Positions 51,701 to 59,807 of a stretch of DNA of 64,000 bases are shown piece by piece. The position numbers and the translations under genes are program-made. Under the pieces are notes generated by a model. The model had not been told where the DNA came from, did not search any database, and was given only the letters and a program-made list of their open reading frames with translations. How positions within the stretch are numbered: the stretch's first letter is position 1; each line of letters starts with the position of its first letter. This DNA is from Strigamia acuminata (taxonomy: Eukaryota; Arthropoda; Chilopoda; Geophilomorpha; Linotaeniidae): the NCBI GenBank assembly GCA_949358305.1, contig OX442315.1, forward strand, positions 15,154,427-15,218,426, written 5' to 3'.

Positions 51701-51862
51701 ATAGTCGACAACAGCCACGAGGAAAGCGCGAATCACGAAAAGAAAGCTGTGCGGAGTAAGACAGAAGATTTTATTACAAAAATAAAAAAACAGCAAGGGA
51801 ATGCGAAGAAGTTTTCGAACGCGGATGGCAAGATTGAGAGGAATCGAATTTGTAAAGTGTAA
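48734..51862 (+). CDS. Copia-type Gag with giant charged coiled-coil extension
   Basis: 1042 codons. Residues 10-210 match the Ty1/copia Gag (UBN2-type) domain: NYLLWSKRVKAAL, AKQLWDDIKKN, LLRLKMTAKETIDQYVNRVE. Two CCHC zinc knuckles follow: CYNCNKPGHMASDC (228-241) and CFNCEGSGHKTSAC (247-260). The remaining 780 residues have no pol-like motif. They are an Asp/Glu-rich stretch, nine copies of a 7-residue unit [GD]ETNVKI (about 404-465), a heptad-like coiled coil (LEEINAKLAKLDEKL), further acidic and Lys/Glu-rich sequence, and a basic RKKKKKRRRRKYGK near the end. Typical copia Gags are 250-450 residues, so the tail is exceptional. A particle or RNA-binding role is expected for the N-terminus; the tail's job is unknown. 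Confidence 0.88.
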   Translation: MTDSTTKIRNQIELLHDGNYLLWSKRVKAALNERDLWDTAIEETEPKRPVKGEATHDEDEKTWKTWRKSNNAAKGILIGTLNDEQVLRYDDALTAKQLWDDIKKNMEIDTTDLQYECLDELLRLKMTAKETIDQYVNRVEALRTKCASYGGDIKETQAKYAILRGLREEFDATAEGIRANKTTTLQDARKILRSRETQNNIKIEGSADVAYRADGRKKFEKREVTRKCYNCNKPGHMASDCKNPIFCFNCEGSGHKTSACTKPKRERTNTKRATFKRNLEPEGNLCATEISTPTEAVRKEYRFPRSDDGNTWSGADGRTWHDADEQKEECHIVDDNEKSEDDDAEKENDDAEDEDDDTWNNDDDRRRDKIRFRFNVFGDYEIDDEYDPDYEEDDDEFEENDEEIGETNVKIDETNVKIGETNVKIGETNVKIDETNVKIGETNVKIDETNVKIGETNVKIGETNVKIIEKNEESDDFENKNAKLDSKRADIAAERAEVDAKLEEINAKLAKLDEKLGEFDVKEARLDAKLARFVVKLQESDVNELNESVPCRKTQVGNFFETKPDESDAKLNKFKAEISEFDAQHKSTPEVDPDALLGNDESVTENQKENEERNVKFDENELGAPMLRSEADTAKQPEYTDLEIESEIKTSSDEEKFKHADENDEIIDGNREENAQDEIQSEPPPPTQRRAPRSTMAECQVQNLAEKTASEEELMRIKSRAMANVSEEIEPYYDEMEPIKSEEWMDEEMKLMSKQFRSAKKAVNSIESWGRMKKIEDKIETEREQVTSSMASISKGIEAVHSIGSDRVGPSSNENQVCNYKVNNGERSDDDCDTWSKDVRTRSDLGSERVESNAKHDVLDAEYKIERDDNQKRSKFVLDQDGPDDKTQDEFNAGLDRLDKISKNDGEGRDLQAASLEEKIGADLQSSKYDGIGVRHDEDGENYDSVKLLLHEESKREIFESKDVTPNGKIRTNRKKKKKRRRRKYGKTPIVDNSHEESANHEKKAVRSKTEDFITKIKKQQGNAKKFSNADGKIERNRICKV

Positions 51863-51907
51863 TTAATTTGTATTAAGTGTGAGTATTGACGGTCCGAGAG
51901 GAGAATT

Positions 51908-52123
51908 TGTTGGACATATGTGTGTCGGCCGCCAATACGTCGCGAGAGGGCGCTCGGACGTTCCGCGCCTGTCGCTGATACGTCCAAGAAACGTCCATTC
52001 TGTAACAGCCAATCATGGCTAAGTGTCATCATATTTAACCTGTGAATTGTTCTAAATAAAATCACTTGTATTTCTTTAACCCTACGATGATGTTGCATTA
52101 TTTCAACCACACGATTTCCAACA
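51908..52123 (+). repeat. 3' LTR of the Copia-type element
   Basis: Copy of 48363-48578, preceded by GGTCCGAGAGGAGAATT as polypurine tract. Confidence 0.93.
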
Positions 52124-52676
52124 CATTTTTCCTGAATTTTGTGTTGCCCCGTGAGTCGGGCGCCCCCTATTGTTGCATATTTCAACTTTTTGCGAACAAC
52201 AGTTCGCCGGTTGTTGGCACTTTATTGGACTTGAACAATTTGCAGTTTCCAAATTAACGTAATTTTTGTACAATTGCACACGGGCCCATTGACGTTTTGC
52301 TACGCCGCAGTTAATGAAGTGTATCTTGGTGTCTGTGTTGCTTGATGTAAGCGGATTGAATTAATGTGCGACTGTCATTGTTGATGATTGGTAACAAGAG
52401 TGATTTTTGGCATCACAACCACAAGACAAAATCGCTGTCAATCATATCCACGAAGTCAGGATTATTTTCGACCTGGATTTCTTTCTTGCACTAGTTTTTG
52501 GAGCATTACAAAAAACATTTTAGAACTTATATTTTATTTAACCGTTACATAAATGTCAATTTCTTATGTATTATAAAAAAAATAAAATAATTTAACACTA
52601 GCATTTAAATATATTTCAATTGTATTTTATATATTTGTTAAAAACATTCGGGTAACTTGGCATGTAGAAGTTACGA
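52124..52676 (-). promoter_or_regulatory. Displaced 5' flank of BTB-L, then 3' flank of BTB-M
   Basis: CATTTTTCCTGAATTTTGTGT and GCGCCCCCTATTGTTGC continue the leader and promoter pattern of BTB-B and -D (GTGTTGCC, CACCTGTTGTTGC), and ACAACCACAAGACAAAATCG (52417) matches the BTB-B flank. From about 52500 it is the AT-rich 3' flank of BTB-M. No other gene seen. Confidence 0.55.
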
Positions 52677-54296
52677 TTACGTCTTAAAACTCGCATCAAA
52701 ATGGATCCAATTATCACAACTTCCTTTTCTTGCATACTCTTTAACCACAGTCATCGTCTCCAAAGAATAAATATTATACGCCACATCGGTTTTTTCGAAT
52801 ATCAAACAATCCTCGTCATAATTAATGTACAGAATGACTTCACCACTAATATTCGGCGACGGAACAACCCTCCAAAAGTCATAGGCAACGTCGTAAACTA
52901 ACAAACAACTTTCGGGCCGTTTTTGGAAAAAAATCAATTTCTCCGTCCCATTTGTGCACAGTGTCTTACACTTAACACTTTGCCAATTGCCCGGCAATTT
53001 CTCTTTCGTCGTGCAACTATTTAACCGTTTATTCACAATTTTCACGCGCCGTTCATCCACGTCGAAGAAATACGTTTGACCAGCTGCCAAAAGCATGCGC
53101 TTACAATCGGCAATCCGATCGCCAAAATCAACCATCCGCCACGTTTTCAATTCGAAATTAAAACACGGATACTCGCCATCCGTTGTCTGCAAGAATACTT
53201 CGTTGCAATTCGCAGTCACGCTCAGCAGCATTTCACCCAAGTTGAACAGTTTTAAATAACACTCGTGCGTCGTGCTCGAAATGGACGGGAAACAGTCGAT
53301 CGGCGTGTCGCCGTGAAGCAAATCGGGTCGACCCAAGCCAGGTGTCCAGCACTCGTCGCTTAGAAGCGAGGCGGAGAATTCGCTGTTTTCCAAGCCGACT
53401 TCGAACGCGAAAATTCGAATTTTGCGCGCGGCAGTTGCCAACCACCTGACCGTGGCTTCCTTGCATAGAACATTGAACACGGATCCTGATTCGACGACTA
53501 TTTCGCTCGATAATAGTTTACGGAGCGAATGGTCCGGTAGATTCTCCACGCCGCATTTTGAGAGCAGATCCATTACAATTTCTGTGTTGTTGTTTTCTCG
53601 TCGGTCGCGAGTCTTCATTTCCCAATTGATCACAAAAACGACAAATTCTCCCAATTTATCGGGTTTCACCTTCGCGATGAGACTTTCTAGTTGTTTCACA
53701 GTCATGTCTGAAAGCATGTGCGTCTGCGAGATCCGTTTCAAGTTCATTAAGACGAACTTTTGAACCGTTTTGACCGTTTCGTCTTGATTGAACATTTGCG
53801 CCATCTGCCAAACGTTGATGAATTTATCCAGAGTGATCGGGTCGGAGTATTTGTTCCAAAACTTGTCGAATAGGCCTTTTAATTGCATTTTGTCGGCGGT
53901 GATAATTATTTCACGTAGCATGCTGTCGGGGATTTCAAGATGCATGGGAATATCTTGGGCGTATATGGATTTGAGTACGATGTCGACGACTTCCATCGAT
54001 GTGTCGTGAAGTAATATCGTGTTCTTTTTGCTCTCCAGACTGCTTCGATTGAATATTGCTCGGAAATAGTCGCTGCCGGCGACTAATACGCATTTGTGGG
54101 CATGGACGTGCCCATCTTTGCACGCGAGAGTGACAGTTTCGGCTTGAACGTCGTCTCTTGAATTGTATAAATTGGTCAATAGAAATTTCTGTGCTTCTTG
54201 GGAATTCTCTTCAATTCTGACCTGTGATGTTGATTCATTGCCATTTAATGGATTTCTTTTGTTAGAGTCGGACGTCTTATTATTACTGTTACCCAT
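52677..54296 (-). CDS. BTB-M: BTB-BACK-kelch-like protein, shortened loop
   Basis: Intact frame of 539 codons from ATG 54296 (MGNSNNKTSDSNK, possible myristoylation site). BTB: CKDGHVHAHKCVLVAGSDYF, YAQDIPMHLEIP. BACK: NVWQMAQMFNQDETVKTVQ. The C-terminal half lacks about 25 residues between the SSISSTTHECYLKLF block and LLSVTANCNEVF compared with paralogues, without breaking the frame. Later blocks are normal (TYFFDVDERRVKIVNKR, PESCLLVYDVAYDFW). Probably functional, with one shortened propeller loop. Confidence 0.9.
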   Translation of the reverse strand: MGNSNNKTSDSNKRNPLNGNESTSQVRIEENSQEAQKFLLTNLYNSRDDVQAETVTLACKDGHVHAHKCVLVAGSDYFRAIFNRSSLESKKNTILLHDTSMEVVDIVLKSIYAQDIPMHLEIPDSMLREIIITADKMQLKGLFDKFWNKYSDPITLDKFINVWQMAQMFNQDETVKTVQKFVLMNLKRISQTHMLSDMTVKQLESLIAKVKPDKLGEFVVFVINWEMKTRDRRENNNTEIVMDLLSKCGVENLPDHSLRKLLSSEIVVESGSVFNVLCKEATVRWLATAARKIRIFAFEVGLENSEFSASLLSDECWTPGLGRPDLLHGDTPIDCFPSISSTTHECYLKLFNLGEMLLSVTANCNEVFLQTTDGEYPCFNFELKTWRMVDFGDRIADCKRMLLAAGQTYFFDVDERRVKIVNKRLNSCTTKEKLPGNWQSVKCKTLCTNGTEKLIFFQKRPESCLLVYDVAYDFWRVVPSPNISGEVILYINYDEDCLIFEKTDVAYNIYSLETMTVVKEYARKGSCDNWIHFDASFKT

Positions 54297-54960
54297 TTTA
54301 GTTTTGTCTAAATGAAACTGAGGACGTTTAAAAGAAATTCCAATTCGAAATTTCTTTACTGAATTATTGTTGTCCCGCAGAAATGTGTATCGCGCACAAC
54401 GTGCGAGACAACGTGTTTGTTGGAGTGTTACAATTTTCTGTTGACAGATGGCGACTCGCCATCACTACAGCCGTTGTTGGAATTTACTCTGTTTTTGTCG
54501 TTTTTGTTAAATATAATTTGCTATCTTTTAGAGAAAAAAAACACTTTGTATTTAAAGAAAATTTATTTTGAAAATTTACAATTTTTAATGTTATTAGTGA
54601 AATTAAAATTTTATTTTTCAGCCGCTGCATTTAACTTCCGGTTTGTTGTTGCTCGCTCCAGCTCGCTCTTCAATCGTCACCGACTGCGAGCAACTGCTTC
54701 CAATCTAAATAGAAGTAGAAAACACCACAAATGTTTTATTTATCCCAACAAAACCTCGCTAAACGAATTTAACCACCTGATCGTACGTTTTTACAAAAAG
54801 AAAATGTTTTCCACATTATTTTACGACATTTTTTTATTTTCTAGTTTCAAAACGAACGTTTCAAGACATTTATATTGTTACATACGAGAACACAACGATG
54901 TAAATGTAAATTGAACGAGATAATGTCAATTTACGCAATCGGCGATTTATTCGTCAAAAT
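54297..54960. other. 5' flank of BTB-M and start of a duplicated block
   Basis: 54540-54960 (AAACACTTT, TTTTCAGC[CT]GCTGCATTTAAC, CACATTATTTTACGACATTT, GAACGTTTCAAGACATTTAT) recurs at 59380-59800 and partly at 63840-63990. No protein is conserved between the copies, so this is a repeated flank rather than an exon. Confidence 0.55.
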
Positions 54961-56740
54961 TAACAGTTCACCACGTCCTCAATTCGAAATTTAAACACGT
55001 AATACCCAACACCCGATATTCGCAAGAATACATCGTTGCAATTGAAAATCTCTTCATTATTTCAGCCAAGTTAAATAATACTCGTCTGAAGGAAGTGTCA
55101 GAAAACAATGGACAAGTCGTCTCAACCCGGGCGTCCACTCCTCGTCGCTTAGCAACGAGAAGAAATATTCCGAGTTGCCTTCGAAAGCGAAAATTCCAAC
55201 TTCTCGCGCGAAAGTAGTCAACCATCTGGACGAGGCCTGTTTGCTTGAAGCGTTGTACAAAGATGCTGATTTGATGACTATTTCAGTTGATAACAGTTTC
55301 CGGAGCGAATAGTCTGGTAGTTTCTTCACACCGCATATGGAGAACAAACTGAGAGAACTTCCGCGTCGTTCTGTCGTTGATGACGTGCCTTCATTTCCCA
55401 ATTGACCAGAAACGTGACGAATTCTCTGCATTTATTTGGTTTGATCGTGGAAATGAGACTTTTTAATTGTGTTAAAGTCATGTCCGAAAGCGTGTCCATC
55501 GCCGAGATCCGTTTCATGATGATTAAGACGAATATTTGAACTGTGTCGATTAAACATCTCCGCCAACTGCCAAACATTTACAAAGTTTATCAAGAGTTGT
55601 AGGGTTGCAATGCTTGTTCCAATACTTGTCGAATAATCCTTTTAACTGCATTTTATCAGCGGTCATTATTATTTCACGTATCACGCTGTCCGGCATTTCT
55701 GGCTGGATGGGAATATTTTGCGCGTACACGAATTTGTGTACGTGATTGACGGCTTCCATTGATGTGGAAGGGATATCATGTTTAGTTCGTTCTCCACGCT
55801 GCCTTCACTTAATATTGCTTGGAAGTAGTCACTGCCAGCGACTAAGACGCATTTGTGGGCATGGACTTGTCCATCTTTGCACTTCAGAATGACCGTCTCG
55901 TCCCTTGAATTGTACAAATTGGTCAAATTTTAGTTGTGTTGTGTTTTGTTTTTTTTGGGTTGTACAAATTGGGCAAATTTTAGTTGTGTTGTGTTTTTTT
56001 TTGGGAATTCTCTTCAATTCCAAAGAAACACAACACAACTATTTGTTTCGATTTATTGCCGTTCAGTGGACAACAAGATCTCAATCCCATGACGCCATTT
56101 GGTGACTTTTAGATTTAAAAAAAATTAATAAATACCGGTAATTAAAAACGTTTTTGCATTTTTTAATGGATTTTTGCTTCAAGTGAAATGTTTTCATTCC
56201 CATCGCAGAGTGTGTGAGGAAATACAACTTATAATGTGTTTTCCAAGTGGTTTGATGCGATCATGCGATGGATTCAGATGTAAATGGTTGAATCAAGGAA
56301 TGGCAGCCATTAGGTAAGTTGAAATTTACATGTTTTTATTTAACAAATTTTTACATAGATGGCGCAACGCGCATAATGCGTCACAAATTCACAGATGAGA
56401 AAGATAGAGTCGGAATACTCCAACTTATGTAGAGTTATATCTGGTGGCGTCATGTGGAAAAAAATATTATTTAGTTATTTATTTAATTGCTCGATTAAAA
56501 ACTGCTCGTGTAATATCATATCAGTTGTTAGTTGGATTAAAATGTCACTGAAGCGGAACTAAGTCGATTTTATCACTGCAAAATCCCTGTTTTAGCTAAT
56601 CTTCTGGCAAGAACAGCGGATCATTGTTTGTATGCTACAAACCCCAGTCCCAATACTAACAGTACTCCACAGTACTCCACAGTGACGTGTGTTTGTAAAA
56701 TTTGGAATAAAATAAATTAAAATTCAATAAAAATAAAGAA
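54540..56740. repeat. Segmental duplication, copy 1
   Basis: About 2 kb including pseudogene N and its flanks, matching 59380-61360 in the same order. Shared marks run from TTCAGC[CT]GCTGCATTTAAC on the left to CTACAAACCCCAGTCCC (56636) on the right. Copy 1 has extra sequence around 56190-56480. Confidence 0.7.
54961..55933 (-). pseudogene. BTB-N: decayed BTB-BACK pseudogene
   Basis: Family wording is scattered over three frames: NLYNSRDETVILKCKDG and GSDYFQAILSEGS, a frame change after NMISLPH, VNHVHKFVYAQNIPIQPEMP, another after HCNPTTLDK, KRISAMDTLSDMTL, another near RHQRQNDAE, LPDYSLRKLLSTEIV, and LLSDEEWTPGLR. The last two thirds of the propeller-like part are missing; the match ends at FELRTW. 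No start codon context. A tandem copy of about 50 bp (GTACAAATTGGGCAAATTTTAG) lies just upstream. Confidence 0.85.
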
Positions 56741-56950
56741 GTCTCTACAAGTGTGAACTCTGCAAACGGTTTTAATGAAATAAATTGATTTGATTTTAAG
56801 GCAAGTGAGAAGATAACCGTACAAATTGAAATTCAATTTTTATTTAAGCAAATTACTGCTTCGTTCAAAAGAGGCGTTAACTAAATGTCCAGATATTTAT
56901 CACACACATGTATGCATTGGTAAAAAACTGCTATTGATATAACTGTTGGT
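56100..56950. other. Spacer between pseudogenes N and O
   Basis: The left part belongs to the segmental duplication; the right part (56820-56950) is an H-like BTB 3' flank. It includes two stray CTCF-like words (TAGATGGCGC at 56357, CTGGTGGCGTCA at 56441). No gene seen. Confidence 0.45.
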
Positions 56951-58143
56951 TTATAAACTCCTGAAACTCGCATCAAAATAGATGCAACCATCGAAATTGT
57001 CCTTGATCGCATACTGTTTAACCACCAGCATCGTCTCCAAAGAATAAATATTATACGCTGTATCTGTTTTTTCGAATATCAAACAGTCCTCTTCGTAAGA
57101 AACGTAAAGAATGACTTCACCCGTGATATTCGGTGACGGAACCACGCTCCAACCGTCATATTCAACATCGTAAATTAACAAACATCTCTCGGGACATTTT
57201 TGGAAAAAAATCAATCTCTCGGTCGAATTCGTGTGCAGACTTTTACACTTTACACTTTGCCAATGGCCCGGCAATTTCTCTTTCGTCGTGCAACTCATCG
57301 ACTCAATATCCACAATTTTCATTTGCAGTTCATCCAGGTCGAAGAAATACGATTCATGACCATTTCGGTCGATAACAGTTTACGGAGAGAATAGTCCGGT
57401 AGCTTCTCCATTCCGCATTTGGAGAGCAAGTTGAGCACAACTTCCTTTTTGTAATTTTTTCGTTGGTCACGCATCTTCGTCTCCCAACCGAGCAGGAATA
57501 TGACGAATTCGCCGAATTTGTTAGGTTTGACCTTGGGAACGAGGCTTTCTAATTGCGCCGGAGTAATGTTCGAATGCATGTCCGTCTCCGAGATCTGTTT
57601 CATGTTCAGTAAAACAAATGTTTGAACCGTGTTGATTATTTCCTTTTTATTGAACATCTCTGCCATGTGCCAAACATTCACAAATGAATCCTGAGTAATC
57701 GGGTTGCAATAACTGTTCCAATACTTATCGAATAAGCCTTTTAATTGCATTTTGTCAGCGGTCATAATTATTTCTTGCATCACGCTGTTCGGCATTTCGG
57801 GCTGGATGGGAATCTCTTGCGCGTAGACGAATTTGATTACGACGTTGAAGACTTCCATTGATGTGTCAGGAAGGGATATCACGTTTTGTTCGTTCTCGAT
57901 GCTGCCTTCGCTGAATATCACTCGGAAGTAATCACTGCCGGCGACTAACACGCATTTGTGGGCTTTGACGTGGCCGTCTTTGCAATGCACAACGACCGTC
58001 TCGGCTTTAGCGTCGTTTCTTGAATTGTATAAATTGGTCAAAATTAAGTTGTTTTGAGTTTGTTGGGGATTCTCATCAATTTCGGCATGTGATTCTGATT
58101 CATTGCCACTCAATCGGATTTTTTTGTTGTTGTTGGATGTCAT
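56951..58143 (-). pseudogene. BTB-O: mosaic BTB pseudogene with internal deletion
   Basis: Starts at ATG 58143 (MTSNNNKKIRLSG). The first 130 codons nearly equal BTB-K. The stretch YWNSYCNPIT to WHMAEMFNK resembles BTB-B. The stretch from MHSNITPAQLESLVPKVK to LPDYSLRKLLSTEMVM is almost BTB-F. Then about 190 codons are deleted, joining at a short shared GAATC word into the block reading FFDLDELQMKIVD in another frame, which ends the upstream frame at NRISSTWMNCK. The remaining 3' part (56951-57322, SYEEDCLIFEKTDTAYNIYS to FRSL) is BTB-H-like. It has also lost the AGTCCTAG promoter word. I infer repeated gene conversion before death. Confidence 0.85.
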
Positions 58144-58288
58144 GTTTTTGTGTGTACACGGACAACAACACACTTCGGTGAAAATTTAAGTTTTATCGTT
58201 TATTTCATGTCGCCGTCTAGTGAACGTTTTAGTGAACTAACAAAGTAAAATAAATAAAACGCTTTTGTTTTTTTTTATTTACATTTAT

Positions 58289-59062
58289 CGAGAGTTCTTT
58301 ATATCCGATATAACGAATTAATTCCTTATATCGAGTATAAGGAATTAGTTCGTTGTACTGTATAATAAATAAATAAATACAGTACAATATAATATGACTT
58401 TTGTATGGTAAATTTTTATTTTTACCAACAAAATTAAGTAATAATATCACTATAGAAGTATCACAATAATAATATCACAGATAAAAATCGCTAAACTGGC
58501 ATTAAAAAATCAGTAATTTTTTTGGCTTTTTTTTTTTTGATTGCATTATTAATGATAAAATATTCTATATTTTTCATGGTTAAATTGATGTCATCTGGAT
58601 TATTGTCCAAAGTATTGAGATGATGTTTTACAGCTTTTACATGTTGCATAACTTGAGAAAGAGTTAGTGGAGGTGGACTATCTTTAAGATCAATTTGTTC
58701 ATCAGCTTCCTTTTCCTCCATTTCCTCTTCCTCATCTCCTTCTTCAGTTTGAAGAGCTTGATGACAAATTTTGTCATCAGTAAGTATAATCTGCATTCCA
58801 AATTTTCATCCATTTCCACATTATAGGATAAAATTTGAGAAATGCCATCTTGTTTCTACAGGAAATGGGTCTTATAACGAGGGAAAAACCCACTTCCGGT
58901 ATAAAAAATGTTCCTTATAGCGAGGGAATTCGTAATAACGAAATTCGTTATAAACGAATTTTTTAACATGGCATGGTATAGGAAACCAGCCATTTATTTT
59001 TAAAAATTTGTTATACAGAGGAATTCGCAATAAGCGAGTTCGTTATATAGAGGTTCAACCTG
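58289..59062 (-). mobile_element. Tigger/pogo-type transposon relic
   Basis: The right end reads, inward, CAGGTTGAACCTCTATATAA beside TA (59063-59064), the familiar Tigger-type terminus. The left end (CTTTATATCCGATATAACGAA) is a damaged inverse. BTB-K's flank (TTTACATTTATGGTATTTTA) shows the empty site. The interior has several copies of TTCGTTATA/GAATTCGTTA-like words and the end of a transposase gene. Confidence 0.7.
58491..58796 (-). pseudogene. C-terminal fragment of a Tigger/jerky-type transposase
   Basis: 101 codons with an acidic stretch (EEGDEEEEMEEKEADEQID) followed by LTLSQVMQHVKAVKHHLN, as in the tails of Tigger transposases. The DNA-binding and DDE domains are absent. Confidence 0.5.
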
Positions 59063-59807
59063 TATTTTATTTTTTTCAAGTTTTATTTTCACCATGTGAA
59101 AAGTTTTCTTTCCTCATACCAAATAGTGTCAGAATTAATTTCAAAAAAATTAAGAAATTTCCGCAAGTGACAATTCATATTTACAATTTTTATTTTTATT
59201 TTCGTCCGAACAACCTTTTACATCGAGATTCATCACTTCAAATTCAATCCACTTGGAAGATACATTACACTTGTCCATTCCAATCAACCAATCACAGTTC
59301 TCGGCAGCTAAGCACATGATCTGCCAAGAGTCATCTAGTGACAGGAATTACTCACTTTTTTGTCGTTTTTTTTAAAGGTAATTTGCTACTTTTTAGACAG
59401 AAAAAAAAAACACTTTATATTTTAAGAAAATTTATTTAATTTGAAATTTGAAATTTGACAATAATTAATATTGTTTATAGAATTAAAATTTTATTTTTCA
59501 GCTGCTGCATTTAACTTCCGGTTTGGTGTTGCTCGTGCTTCAACTGACAGTCTGACGCCGACTGCGAGCAACTGCTTCCAATCTAAATAGGCCTAAAACA
59601 CCACCAATGATTGATTTATCCCGACCAAACATCGCTAAACGAATTTAACCACCTAATCGTACGTTTTTACAAAAAGAAAATGTTTTCCACATTATTTTAC
59701 GACATTTTTTATTTTCTAGTTTCCAAACGAACGTTTCAAGACATTTATATTGTTACACACAGGAATAAAACGATGTAAAATGTAAATGTAAATTGAACGA
59801 GATAATC
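59063..59807. other. Continuation of the BTB-O 5' flank, then start of the duplicated block
   Basis: 59063-59215 matches the BTB-K flank at 46394-46545 (CAAGTTTTATTTTCAC, AAGAAATTTCCGCAAGTGAC). 59280-59345 (CCAATCACAGTTCT, GTCATCTAGTGACAG) recurs at 63716-63775. 59380 onwards is the segmental duplication. No gene seen. Confidence 0.55.

Larger units (their letters stand above)
48363..52123 (+). mobile_element. Copia-type Gag-only LTR retrotransposon, recent insertion
   Basis: Two 216-bp LTRs (48363-48578, 51908-52123), TGTTGG to CCAACA, with no differences that I can see. A 5-bp target duplication CATTT lies at 48358-48362 and 52124-52128. The primer-binding site TGGTAGCAGA (48581) matches an initiator-Met tRNA 3' end. 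A purine-rich tract (GAGAGGAGAA) precedes the 3' LTR. The only ORF is a 1042-codon Gag-like protein; just 45 bases separate its stop from the 3' LTR, so there is no protease, integrase or reverse transcriptase. It must be mobilised in trans. Confidence 0.93.

Noticed and set aside
51862-51908. Hidden pol after the Gag stop
   Set aside because: Only 45 bases remain before the 3' LTR, and no protease, integrase or reverse-transcriptase motif occurs in any frame of the ORF region that I could recognise.
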